64,000 bases of DNA from Fimbriimonas ginsengisoli Gsoil 348 (GTDB taxonomy: Bacteria; Armatimonadota; Fimbriimonadia; Fimbriimonadales; Fimbriimonadaceae). The DNA is taken from assembly GCA_945881865.1 (NCBI GenBank), contig CAMCVK010000013.1, positions 1-64,000 of the forward strand, in the 5' to 3' direction. Shown here piece after piece: positions 46,097 through 54,149 of the stretch (the stretch's first letter is position 1; the number at the start of each line of letters is the position of its first letter). Under the pieces are notes generated by a model. It searched no databases. It was not told where the DNA came from and saw only the letters and a program-made list of their open reading frames with translations. Both the position numbers and the translations under genes were made by a program.

Positions 46097-47097
46097 CGTT
46101 GGCTCCGCTCGTTACGGCGCAGGACTTCAACGAGGAACATGACCGATCGGTCCGTAATCGCCCGTGCGTAGGCGCTCTCGCCGCCGATTTCTTCCAGTTC
46201 CAGGGCGATGTCGAGAACCTTCTTGAAGTCCTCGTCGCCGGATCGCGACAACGCAAGCGTGAGGTCCAGCAGTCGGGCGACGTGGTCGGCAACAACCGCC
46301 GGAGTAAACAGTTGGGCCCGCGCACCGGCAAGGAGCCGCAACGTTTCGGCCTGACGCTCTTCGTCCGAGAGTCCATTCCTGGCCGCTTGGGCGTCGTAGA
46401 GCTCGCGCAAGGTCGGGCTCACGCTGCCCAGTTCCAGTCGCCAATCTTCAGTTTCGACGATTCCAAGGAAGGCGGCGGCTCGCTCGTCGGCCTCGGTCCC
46501 AACCGAGCCACGCTCAAATGCCCTCGCGGGATGCTCGGCCTCGGGAAGTTCGGCAAAGTATTTTCGCCAAGCGGTCGCAAGCAGCGGCAAACGCTCGCCG
46601 GTGCTTCGAATGGCGGCGCCAAGACGCTGTTGGGCGTACTCGAGAGGGATTTCGGCGGCGACCTGCGGGGCAACCGATCTTCGCAGGAGGTCGTCTCGAT
46701 GCTCGGTCGACTGGCCAACGGAAAGGGTCTCTTCGCTGGCTCGGGTGACGCCCTCGGTCGGATGGACGTGGGCGGTGAACCATCGGACGCGGCCGTTGGC
46801 TTCTTCCGCAAGACTGATCACGCTCGCACCGCTGGGATCGGGGGAGATGAGGAGAGCGAACCGAAACGGAATCACGATCTGGTCGGGAACTTCCTCCACG
46901 TGGTCGGGCGTGTAACCTCGCTCTTTCAGGAGGAAGAGAATCTTTTTGAGGGCCTTTAGATCGGCTTTCTCGTCGAGGCCCCGCACCAATTCGCCCACGG
47001 TATCGGTGAGTGCTTGGTTGGGCTCACGCTTCGCTTCCTTTTCCAAGGCCGCCCAATTGCGGTCTTTGATCCATCCGGTCCATTCCTTTCGCATCAA
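46093..47097 (-). CDS. Protein of unknown function
   Basis: The 334 aa protein (TTG start; ATG at 47094 also possible) is soluble and rich in Glu, Arg and Ala, predicted mainly helical. The N-terminus (KEWTGWIKDRNWAALEKEAKREPNQALTDTVGEL) and a C-terminal helical stretch (LLDLTLALSRSGDEDFKKVLDIALELEEIGG) bracket a beta-containing middle (RFALLISPDPSGASVISLAEEANGRVRWFTAHVHP). I do not recognise a family. TAAACT ends 6 bases before the TTG (47104-47109 on the plus strand). It heads the three-gene run with the metallophosphoesterase and dipeptidase. Confidence 0.65.
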   Translation of the reverse strand: MMRKEWTGWIKDRNWAALEKEAKREPNQALTDTVGELVRGLDEKADLKALKKILFLLKERGYTPDHVEEVPDQIVIPFRFALLISPDPSGASVISLAEEANGRVRWFTAHVHPTEGVTRASEETLSVGQSTEHRDDLLRRSVAPQVAAEIPLEYAQQRLGAAIRSTGERLPLLATAWRKYFAELPEAEHPARAFERGSVGTEADERAAAFLGIVETEDWRLELGSVSPTLRELYDAQAARNGLSDEERQAETLRLLAGARAQLFTPAVVADHVARLLDLTLALSRSGDEDFKKVLDIALELEEIGGESAYARAITDRSVMFLVEVLRRNERSQR

Positions 47098-47122
47098 TCG
47101 GAGAGTTTATCGTGTCTGGGTA

Positions 47123-47141
47123 TTTAACCGTCCCTTAACGT
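47123..47141 (+). promoter_or_regulatory. Putative Pho box upstream of pstS
   Basis: TTTAACCG and CTTAACGT form a direct repeat of 8 bp separated by 3 bp (11 bp period), close to the cyanobacterial-type PyTTAAPyPy(T/A) Pho box. It ends 8 bases before a -10-like TAGTTT (47150-47155), where it would replace a -35. This fits induction of pstSCA by phosphate starvation. Confidence 0.55.
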
Positions 47142-47178
47142 TTCCGGGGTAGTTTGCCTTTTCCGGCAGAAGAGAACC

Positions 47179-48213
47179 ATGAAACAGAAACTTAATTTCG
47201 GCCTCGGTCTCGCAACGCTCGCCTTCGGCATCGCGCTGTTTGGCTGTGCTCCGACCGATGACACCGCAGGGGCTAAACCGGCCGGCGAAAAGCCCGACGG
47301 CTCGGCGGCAAAGCTTGCCGGCACGATTAACATCGACGGCAGCTCGACGGTGTATCCGATCGCGCAGCTTCTCGGCGAGGACTTCAGCAAGAACAACCCG
47401 GACGTGACGGTAAACGTGAGCAAGTCCGGCACCGGTAGCGGCTTCACCAAGTTCCTCAACGGCGAGATCGACATCGCGACCGCCAGCCGACCCATCGAAG
47501 AGAAGGAGCTCGAGCGAGCCAAGGCAAAGTCGATCGACTTCGTGGAAGTTCCGATCGCATTCGATGGCGTCTCCATTGTTGTGAACCCGGCAAACACCTG
47601 GGCAACCAGCATGACTCTTGCCGAACTGAAGATGGCTTGGGCGGCCGACAGCACGGTGAAGACCTGGAAGGACATCAACCCAGCTTGGCCAGCAGATGCC
47701 ATCACGTTCGTCGGCCCGACCGACAACCACGGAACCTACGAATACTTCACCGAAGCCGTGAACGGCAAGAAGAACCAGATTCGAAAGGCGTATCAGCCGA
47801 ACCAGGAGTACACGACCATCATCCAAGCAGTCGCGAACGACAAGAACACGATTGGCTACGTTGGGTTCAACTACCTGGAAGAGAATGCCGACAAGGTGAA
47901 GGCCGTCGCCGTTGACACCACCCTTCCGACGGTCGAGACGATTGCTGACGGTAGCTACCGCCCGCTGAGCCGACCGCTGTTCCTCTACGTTTCGAAGAAG
48001 GCGTTCGACCGGGCCGAAGTCAAGGAGTTCTTGAAGTTCACGCTTGGTGCAGGAACGGAGGCCGTGGTTGAGGCAAAGTACGTGAAGCTTCCGCAGGACG
48101 CTTACGATGCGGTGCAGGCACGGCTTGATGCCGCAACCATGGGCAGCGTCTTCCAGGGCGTTACGCCGGGAATGAAGATCACCGACATCCTCAAAAAGGA
48201 ATCCACCAAGTAA
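47179..48213 (+). CDS. pstS: Phosphate ABC transporter substrate-binding lipoprotein PstS
   Basis: The 344 aa protein has a lipobox (IALFGC, Cys23) and the PstS phosphate-binding motifs: INIDGSSTVYPIAQLLGEDF, SKSGTGSGFTKFLNGEIDIATASRPI and DNHGTYEYFTEAV. It delivers phosphate to PstCA. AGAAGAG lies 9 bases before the ATG, so this gene has a leader with a ribosome site. Confidence 0.93.
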   Translation: MKQKLNFGLGLATLAFGIALFGCAPTDDTAGAKPAGEKPDGSAAKLAGTINIDGSSTVYPIAQLLGEDFSKNNPDVTVNVSKSGTGSGFTKFLNGEIDIATASRPIEEKELERAKAKSIDFVEVPIAFDGVSIVVNPANTWATSMTLAELKMAWAADSTVKTWKDINPAWPADAITFVGPTDNHGTYEYFTEAVNGKKNQIRKAYQPNQEYTTIIQAVANDKNTIGYVGFNYLEENADKVKAVAVDTTLPTVETIADGSYRPLSRPLFLYVSKKAFDRAEVKEFLKFTLGAGTEAVVEAKYVKLPQDAYDAVQARLDAATMGSVFQGVTPGMKITDILKKESTK

Positions 48214-48221
48214 TCTAGCCA

Positions 48222-49154
48222 ATGATGCGGAACGCCCCGGTCCAGCACGTTTCTGGACAAAAATCAGCGCGGAGCGTTCCGCGGGCCGTTGAGTCTCTGA
48301 TGCGATGGCTGACCTTTGCGTCGGCCCTTCTCAGCGTCGTGACGACCTTCGGCATCATCTGGGTCTTGCTGAGCCAGTCGATACCGTTCTTCCGAGCGGT
48401 ATCTCCGATCGACTTTTTCACCGGCACCGAGTGGCGACCCACCCGCGAGCCGGTGTCCTACGGCGTTTTGCCGCTTATCACCGGAACGCTGATCATCACC
48501 GTTGGGGCCGGGATCGTCGCCATTCCGCTTGGCCTGCTTAGTGCGATCTTCCTCAGCGAGTACGCCTCGGTTCGGGTTCGCTCGATTCTCAAGCCGTTGC
48601 TGGAGCTTCTGGCCGGAATTCCAACCGTCGTCTACGGCTACTTTGGCCTCTTCTTTGTCACGCCGCTGCTCAAACCGCTGCTTCCGGGCATTCAAAGCTC
48701 CAACGCGTTGGCCGGTGCCATCGTCGTCGGCATCATGATTCTGCCATTGGTTTCCTCCTTGTGCGAGGACGCGCTCGCGGCCGTACCGAGGCCCTTGCGC
48801 GACGCGGCCTATGCCTTGGGCGCTACGAAAGCCGAGGTGACCACCCGAACCACCGTTCCGGCGGCCCTTTCTGGCATCATGGCGGCCTTCATTTTGGCCC
48901 TCAGCCGTGCGCTCGGTGAGACGATGGCGGTCGCGTTGGCGGCGGGTTCGACCCCGCAGCTCACCTTCAATCCGACCCAGAGCGTTCAGACGATGACGGC
49001 CTACATCGTCAGCACCTCGAAGGGCGATGCGCCGGCCGGAACAATGAAGTCTTACTCGCTCTTCGCGGTTGGCGTGACGCTCTTCGCGTTTACGCTTTTC
49101 CTTAACGTGATTGCTGCCCGGCTCGTGCGGAAGTTCCGGCAGGTGTACGCCTAA
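48222..49154 (+). CDS. pstC: Phosphate ABC transporter permease PstC
   Basis: The 310 aa inner-membrane permease has six membrane segments. Diagnostic motifs are PLITGTLIITVGAGIVAIPLGLLSAIFLSEYAS, LLAGIPTVVYGYFGLFFVTPLL and an EAA loop with RDAAYALGATKAEVTTRTTVPAALSGI. It begins 8 bp after pstS and its stop overlaps the pstA start. Confidence 0.94.
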   Translation: MMRNAPVQHVSGQKSARSVPRAVESLMRWLTFASALLSVVTTFGIIWVLLSQSIPFFRAVSPIDFFTGTEWRPTREPVSYGVLPLITGTLIITVGAGIVAIPLGLLSAIFLSEYASVRVRSILKPLLELLAGIPTVVYGYFGLFFVTPLLKPLLPGIQSSNALAGAIVVGIMILPLVSSLCEDALAAVPRPLRDAAYALGATKAEVTTRTTVPAALSGIMAAFILALSRALGETMAVALAAGSTPQLTFNPTQSVQTMTAYIVSTSKGDAPAGTMKSYSLFAVGVTLFAFTLFLNVIAARLVRKFRQVYA

Positions 49155-50026
49155 TGATGACGGCCAGCAGCTACACCCGAAAGCGGCGGCGAAAGGACGG
49201 GGCGTTTCGCGCGCTCTGCTTCACGGCCGTGGCCTTCAGTGTGCTGCTGCTGTTCATCTTCCTGATCAAAATTGTCCACGACGGGGCACCGCGCTTCAGC
49301 CTCGAGTTCATCGGGTCGCCGCTTTCGGGTCGCCCGGCGCGGACGGGCATTTGGCCGGCGGTCGTTGGCAGCCTTTGGATCATGGCGCTCACCGGCGCAC
49401 TGAGCGTGCCCATCGGAGTTGCCGCTGCGATTTATCTGGAGGAATTCACCCTTAAGAAAACCGCGTTCATCCGGTTTATCCAGCTGAACATTTCAAACCT
49501 CGCCGGCGTGCCGTCAATCGTCTACGGCCTGCTTGGGCTTGCGGTGTTCTCGCGCTGGTTCAACCTTCAGCAGAGCATCCTCGCGGGAGCGTTCACCATG
49601 AGTCTTCTCGTCCTGCCGATGGTCATCATCGTTACGCAGGAAGCCCTGCGCGCCGTGCCCCAGTCGTACCGAGACGGATCCTTGGCCCTTGGTTCGACCC
49701 GCTGGCAAGCCATTCGGCTTCAAGTGCTCCCGGCGGCGATGCCGGGCATTCTCACCGGCGTGATTCTCGCCATGTCGCGTGCCGTGGGCGAAACCGCTCC
49801 GCTCATCGTGGTCGGAGCCGCCAGTTTTGTGCCAGGAGCCCCGTCTAAGCTGAATGATCTTTACACCGTTCTGCCGATCCAGATCTTTGACTGGTCGCTG
49901 GAGTCGCGCAAAGGCTTCAACGATGCCGCAGCAAGCGCTATTCTGTTTCTGATGCTGCTTTTGCTTTCAATGAACTCCCTCGCGATCTGGCTTCGCGCTC
50001 GGAGCGCATCACGCTCCGTCCGATAG
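49154..50026 (+). CDS. pstA: Phosphate ABC transporter permease PstA
   Basis: The 290 aa permease has GRPARTGIWPAVVGSLWIMALTGALSVPIGVAAAIYLEEF, AGVPSIVYGLLGLAVF and the EAA loop RDGSLALGSTRWQAIRLQVLPAAMPGI, all standard for PstA. Its ATG overlaps the pstC TAA (TAATG). Normally pstB (ATPase) and phoU follow; here the next gene is an M42 peptidase with its own promoter, so the ATPase must be encoded elsewhere. Confidence 0.94.
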   Translation: MMTASSYTRKRRRKDGAFRALCFTAVAFSVLLLFIFLIKIVHDGAPRFSLEFIGSPLSGRPARTGIWPAVVGSLWIMALTGALSVPIGVAAAIYLEEFTLKKTAFIRFIQLNISNLAGVPSIVYGLLGLAVFSRWFNLQQSILAGAFTMSLLVLPMVIIVTQEALRAVPQSYRDGSLALGSTRWQAIRLQVLPAAMPGILTGVILAMSRAVGETAPLIVVGAASFVPGAPSKLNDLYTVLPIQIFDWSLESRKGFNDAAASAILFLMLLLLSMNSLAIWLRARSASRSVR

Positions 50027-50040
50027 CACGGTTTATTGCG

Positions 50041-50046
50041 CATAAT
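50041..50046 (+). promoter_or_regulatory. Predicted -10 hexamer CATAAT for the M42 peptidase gene
   Basis: CATAAT ends 8 bases before the ATG at 50055. A TTG at 50046 overlaps the hexamer and is therefore unlikely to be the start. Confidence 0.5.
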
Positions 50047-50054
50047 TGAGCGAT

Positions 50055-51128
50055 ATGCGCGAGGCATCTTTCAAATTTTTTAGCCAGTTCGTCAACATCC
50101 CGTCCCCATCTGGATTCGAAGAGACGGCCGCCGAGGCCTACCTCGCTTACGTTGGCGACTTTGCGGATGCGATCACGACGGATGTTCACGGGAACGTGGC
50201 CGCTATTTTGAACCCGCATGCCGAGACCAAGATCATGCTGGCCGGACACATGGACGAGATCGGCTTCATTGTTCACTACATCAGCGAGAAAGGCTTCGTC
50301 TACTTCCAGGCGATTGGCGGACATGACACCGCGATTCCAGTCGGGCAGCGGGTTTGGGTGTACGGCAAGGAGAAGGTTGCGGGCGTGATTGGGCGTAAGG
50401 CGATCCATCTCATGGACGAGGAAGAGCGCAAGCGACGTATCGAAATGCACGATCTTTGGATTGACGTCGGGGCAGACTCGCGCGAAGAAGCCGAGGAGCT
50501 GATCTCGCTGGGAGACTGTGTGACCTACCAGGTGGAGTTCCAGCGGCTGCTGGGCAACCGGGCTACGGCGCGTGGTTTCGACAACAAAATGGGCACGTTT
50601 ATCGTTGCCGAAGCGCTTCGTAGCCTCAAAGAAGAGGGCGGATTGCACCCCGAAGTCGGCGTCTACGCCGTGGCGACCGTTCAGGAGGAGATTGGCCTGC
50701 GCGGTGCCCGCACATCGAGTTTTAGCATCAATCCGCAAGTTGGCCTGGCGGTCGACGTGAACCACGCGATGGATACGCCGTCGGTTTCAAAGGCTCGGTA
50801 TGGAGAATTGAACGTTGGCGATGGGCCCAGCGTGATGCGCGGTCCGAACTCGAATCCGGTCGTCTTTCGGATGATTCTTGACGCATGTAAAAAGGCAGAG
50901 ATTCCGTACCAAGTCGACGTGAGCCCCCGAGGCACTGGCACCGACGGCAACGCGATGCAGCTGAACCGCGCGGGGATGGCGACGGGAATCGTTGGCGTTC
51001 CTTTACGCTACATGCACACTCCGTGCGAAGTGCTTTCGATTACGGACGTTGAGAACTGCGCCCGCATGATGGCCGCCTTCTGCCGCGAAGTCACGCCCGA
51101 GACGGACTTCACCCCGCGAGTGGTCTAA
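50055..51128 (+). CDS. M42-family metallo-aminopeptidase
   Basis: The 357 aa protein belongs to the tetrahedral aminopeptidase/FrvX family. Metal ligands appear in IMLAGHMDEIGFIVHYI, the active-site Glu pair in TVQEEIGLRGAR, and further ligands in LAVDVNHAMDTP and YMHTPCEVLS. The DNKMG motif after ARGF is also typical. It trims peptides in the cytoplasm. The start is set by CATAAT upstream. Confidence 0.9.
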   Translation: MREASFKFFSQFVNIPSPSGFEETAAEAYLAYVGDFADAITTDVHGNVAAILNPHAETKIMLAGHMDEIGFIVHYISEKGFVYFQAIGGHDTAIPVGQRVWVYGKEKVAGVIGRKAIHLMDEEERKRRIEMHDLWIDVGADSREEAEELISLGDCVTYQVEFQRLLGNRATARGFDNKMGTFIVAEALRSLKEEGGLHPEVGVYAVATVQEEIGLRGARTSSFSINPQVGLAVDVNHAMDTPSVSKARYGELNVGDGPSVMRGPNSNPVVFRMILDACKKAEIPYQVDVSPRGTGTDGNAMQLNRAGMATGIVGVPLRYMHTPCEVLSITDVENCARMMAAFCREVTPETDFTPRVV

Positions 51129-51160
51129 GATCTGAACGCCCGCGCGCCCGGCGAAGAGTG

Positions 51161-51169
51161 TGGTATCTT
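51161..51169 (+). promoter_or_regulatory. TGGTATCTT, predicted extended -10 of tRNA-Leu
   Basis: The hexamer TATCTT ends 12 bases before the tRNA, and the same 9-mer precedes tRNA-Arg. No -35 is recognisable. Confidence 0.5.
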
Positions 51170-51181
51170 CTTGCCTGGAGC

Positions 51182-51267
51182 GCGCGGGTGGCGGAATTGG
51201 TAGACGCACTACCTTGAGGTGGTAGCGCCCACAAAGCGTGAAGGTTCGAGTCCTTTCCCGCGCACCA
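51182..51267 (+). tRNA. tRNA-Leu (anticodon GAG)
   Basis: Acceptor GCGCGGG/CCCGCGC, long variable arm (GCGCCCACAAAGCGT) as in class II tRNAs, anticodon stem CTACC/GGTAG with loop TTGAGGT (GAG), T loop TTCGAGT and encoded CCA at 51265-51267. Confidence 0.96.
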
Positions 51268-51308
51268 ACTTTTTGAACTTTTCTTGAGTTCCTTCCCATC
51301 TACTTTTC

Positions 51309-53702
51309 ATGGAGGAGAGGCCGTATCACTTGCCAGGGCAAAGCGAAAGGCTCCTCTTCGTTCTGGTGGTATCCGTTGACTCCGCCGACTTCGTAATGGT
51401 GACTCCGTTCCGCTCTGCCCTCGAGGCGGCTGCAGAGAAAAAATACGGTTCCGTGCACCTGACCGCCGAAATTGAAGCCGATGGCGGCGTCCCTTTGCCC
51501 GGGCAGTTAGAAAACTGGAAAACCTTTGCGAGCCTTTGCTCGCCCGATCAATGGGCTGTCTCTGTAGCCGTACACGGCCTCATTCGCGCGTCCCATTCTG
51601 ACGAGTGGACATTTGAAGAACTCGGAAGTTTCGGTGACTTTGCGCCGGACCGCTTCCTTGTCGGCCGGCGGCGAGAGCTGTCCGGAGTTGAAACTCGCAG
51701 AAGTCCCATTGCCTCGCGAAGCCTGATCGTGGGTCGTCACGCTGAGTTCGACGAGGTTATTCGCCAACTTACGGCAAACCGCTTGAGCTGGTTGCTTGGC
51801 ATGCCGGGTACGGGAAAGAGCGAACTGGCGCGGCTCATCTGGGAGGCGTCCGAGCCGGAGCCCTCAGCGTTTCCCGTGCGATACGTTGACCTGCAAGGTG
51901 CTACCGACGGCGGGTTTGCCGGCCATGCGATTTTGCGTCAGCTTGGGGCCGTTAAGCTACCGATGGAAACCCCGTGGGCGGCGATTCAGCGGACAATGGC
52001 TACATTTTCGGGCGGCCTCATCCTGGACTTGGTAGACCCGAATCTCCTCTCTGCGCAGGAGCACCTCCCAGCGTTGCTGGATGCCGCGCCGGGCCTGCAC
52101 GTTCTGCTGGTGGCCAGAACCCCTTCCGCAGGAAGCATGCTTCCTCGGTATGTGCTCGATGGATTACCGTTCCCCGGAGAAGAGGTTGGGTTCCCAGAAG
52201 TTCTCCAGTTTGACGCGGTGAAGCTGTTTGAGGACAAAGCCCAGGCCCTGTCGCCAAAATTTCGAGTTAGCGATCGCAACGCAGCCGATGTTTCGCAGTT
52301 GGTTAGGGAAGTTGCGGGCAATCCCTTGGCAATCGAGACGCTGGCAAAAAACACCAACATGTTTAGTCCGCGGCAGTTAGTGCGGCGGCTGCAAGACCGC
52401 GTGCGGAGTCTGCGCTTGGGCGAGGACCGCTTTTCGGCAAGCATGGACGTTTGGCTGCGAGATCAATCGCCCGACGATATTCTCGTTTTGCGCCTGATGG
52501 GGCAGGTCTCTTCCCCGGTCACGGTTGACGACGTTGCCGATCTGGCCGAGGGCCTCCTGCCGCCCGATGCGGTGATTCGTACCTTTCAAAGCTTAATTTC
52601 GAATTCGCTGCTCGCGGAAGATCCCGGTTGGGAAGACAAGCGGTTCCTAGTGGAGAGCAACGTTGCCCGCTGGGTGCGGGCCAACCATGCGCCGTGGGAT
52701 GAAGCCGATTTCCGCCGCCGCCGTTCGTCTTGGGTGATAAGACTTTGCCGCAAAGAAGGGGAATCGAAGTTTTCCGATCTTGACGCGACGTTCTCGGACC
52801 TTGCCGCCGCCGCCGAAGGCGACGTGGAAGAAGCAGTTCAAATCGCGATTCTGGCGCACCTCCACTGGGTTGACCGGGGATACCTGGTGGAGGGCTTTCA
52901 GCTTCTGAAGCGGCTCGGTACGAAAGAAGGGGTTGTCCGCGCCGCCGGGTATCCGCAGTTGTTGACCATCACGAGCTACGTTGCCGCCGAGGTGGGAGAG
53001 TTTTCGGCGGCAAGGCTCGCAGCAAAAGAGGCAATTTTGTTGGCGGCCAAAAACGGAGACTTTCGTCGGTCGCTGGGAGGCTGGTGTTCTTTGGCCCACT
53101 TAGCTTACGTGAGCGGGCGGGTGGCGAGGGCGTTCAGAATTGCTGAACGCGTGTGGCATCGATGGATGCATCAGACTGATGATCCGCGAAGACCCGCCTT
53201 GGCCTGCAATATTTTAGCCTATGCGGCTAGAGTCCCACTTGAGAGTCAGATACACCGGCGCGAGTCAGCGATTCGGACGATGCGTGAAATCCTTGCTGAG
53301 CTGGAAGCGCCGCTCTCTGAGCCGATGCTTGAGGCAACGCGGTGCATGAATCTCATTGACTGGCAGATCACAAGTGGTCGGTTTGAGGACACTCCGTCGC
53401 TCCTTGGTCGTGGGTGGAATGCCTTCAAGGAGAGTAAAAACTTTACTAGCCAGGCTCGAATTTTGCGGAACGCTGCGTACTGGCGAGTGGCGATGGGCGA
53501 TGCGGCGGGGGCGGTCCGGCTCTTCGCAAGCGCCCGACAGATTCCGTACTCAAGGCCACGCCACGAGGAACAAGCTCGCTCAGAAAGGCAGATGTGGGAT
53601 CTTCGAAAGATTCTTGGGCCGGAAAAGTACCAGGAGGAACTCCTCCGTGGAGACATATCCGACCCAGAAAATGTGCTTAAAGAAATTATAACCGGTATTT
53701 AG
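51309..53702 (+). CDS. STAND-type NTPase with degenerate cyclase-like N-terminus
   Basis: The 797 aa protein has an N-terminal region (1-125) whose end (EWTFEELGSFGDFAPDRFLVG) resembles the tail of adenylate/guanylate cyclase domains, but no metal-binding or catalytic motif remains. The NTPase follows: entry motif SLIVGRHAEFDEV, Walker A GMPGTGKS (164-171), Walker B GGLILDLVD (about 235-243), and NPLAIETL near 335. The C-terminal 300 residues are helical and TPR-like (FQLLKRLGTKEGV, ARLAAKEAILLAA, GRVARAFRIAERVWHRW), probably a sensor. STAND proteins act as switches in signalling, transcription or phage defence. It stands alone 41 bp after tRNA-Leu. No effector domain is recognised. Confidence 0.75.
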   Translation: MEERPYHLPGQSERLLFVLVVSVDSADFVMVTPFRSALEAAAEKKYGSVHLTAEIEADGGVPLPGQLENWKTFASLCSPDQWAVSVAVHGLIRASHSDEWTFEELGSFGDFAPDRFLVGRRRELSGVETRRSPIASRSLIVGRHAEFDEVIRQLTANRLSWLLGMPGTGKSELARLIWEASEPEPSAFPVRYVDLQGATDGGFAGHAILRQLGAVKLPMETPWAAIQRTMATFSGGLILDLVDPNLLSAQEHLPALLDAAPGLHVLLVARTPSAGSMLPRYVLDGLPFPGEEVGFPEVLQFDAVKLFEDKAQALSPKFRVSDRNAADVSQLVREVAGNPLAIETLAKNTNMFSPRQLVRRLQDRVRSLRLGEDRFSASMDVWLRDQSPDDILVLRLMGQVSSPVTVDDVADLAEGLLPPDAVIRTFQSLISNSLLAEDPGWEDKRFLVESNVARWVRANHAPWDEADFRRRRSSWVIRLCRKEGESKFSDLDATFSDLAAAAEGDVEEAVQIAILAHLHWVDRGYLVEGFQLLKRLGTKEGVVRAAGYPQLLTITSYVAAEVGEFSAARLAAKEAILLAAKNGDFRRSLGGWCSLAHLAYVSGRVARAFRIAERVWHRWMHQTDDPRRPALACNILAYAARVPLESQIHRRESAIRTMREILAELEAPLSEPMLEATRCMNLIDWQITSGRFEDTPSLLGRGWNAFKESKNFTSQARILRNAAYWRVAMGDAAGAVRLFASARQIPYSRPRHEEQARSERQMWDLRKILGPEKYQEELLRGDISDPENVLKEIITGI

Positions 53703-53729
53703 TACGCAGTATTTCGGGAGCTCGAAGGC

Positions 53730-53735
53730 GATAAT
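53730..53735 (+). promoter_or_regulatory. Predicted -10 hexamer GATAAT
   Basis: GATAAT ends 9 bases before the ATG of the Ig-like protein gene at 53745. Confidence 0.5.
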
Positions 53736-53744
53736 TGGGTTGCT

Positions 53745-54113
53745 ATGAAAGCACCCGTACTTGTTGTCGCTGTTCTTGGCCTAATTGGTCTCGCATTTGC
53801 CGCCCTCGATGGCAATTCTGTTCCCATCGTCGCCACCCCCGACCAGTCGTCCATCTCGGCCGGCGCCTCGACGGGCGTCACCGTTCAGATGTCGCAGGCC
53901 GCAACCTCCGACACAACGGTCATGCTATCGAGCTCCAACCCTTCGGTCCTGGCCACGCCGGGGTCAGTCATTGTCCGGCAAGGAAACCAGTCGGCCCGCT
54001 TCAACGTCATCTCCTCGCCGGTTGCCGGAAAAGAGCCGAGCCCGGGAACGGCGGTGACCATCACCGCATCCGCCAACGGCGGCTCGGCGTCGACCACCAT
54101 CACCGTGAACTAG
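53745..54113 (+). CDS. Small secreted Ig-like domain protein
   Basis: The signal peptide (APVLVVAVLGLIGLAFAA) leads to about 100 residues forming one bacterial Ig/invasin-like sandwich: SSISAGASTGVTVQMSQAATSDTTVMLSSSNPSV then TPGSVIVRQGNQSARFNVIS and a final ATGGSASTTITVN-like strand. This module is usually one of many in large surface proteins; here it is alone (122 aa). Function unknown, probably extracellular binding. Confidence 0.75.
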   Translation: MKAPVLVVAVLGLIGLAFAALDGNSVPIVATPDQSSISAGASTGVTVQMSQAATSDTTVMLSSSNPSVLATPGSVIVRQGNQSARFNVISSPVAGKEPSPGTAVTITASANGGSASTTITVN

Positions 54114-54137
54114 GGAACCATTCGGAGCCTCGGGGGC

Positions 54138-54143
54138 TATACT
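54138..54143 (+). promoter_or_regulatory. Predicted -10 hexamer TATACT for lipA
   Basis: TATACT ends exactly 6 bases (CTTTAT) before the lipA ATG, the clearest leaderless layout in the window. Confidence 0.65.
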
Positions 54144-54149
54144 CTTTAT

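Noticed and set aside
51182..54113. Integrated island at tRNA-Leu
   Set aside because: No integrase and no repeated copy of the tRNA 3' end was found downstream to mark a second attachment site.
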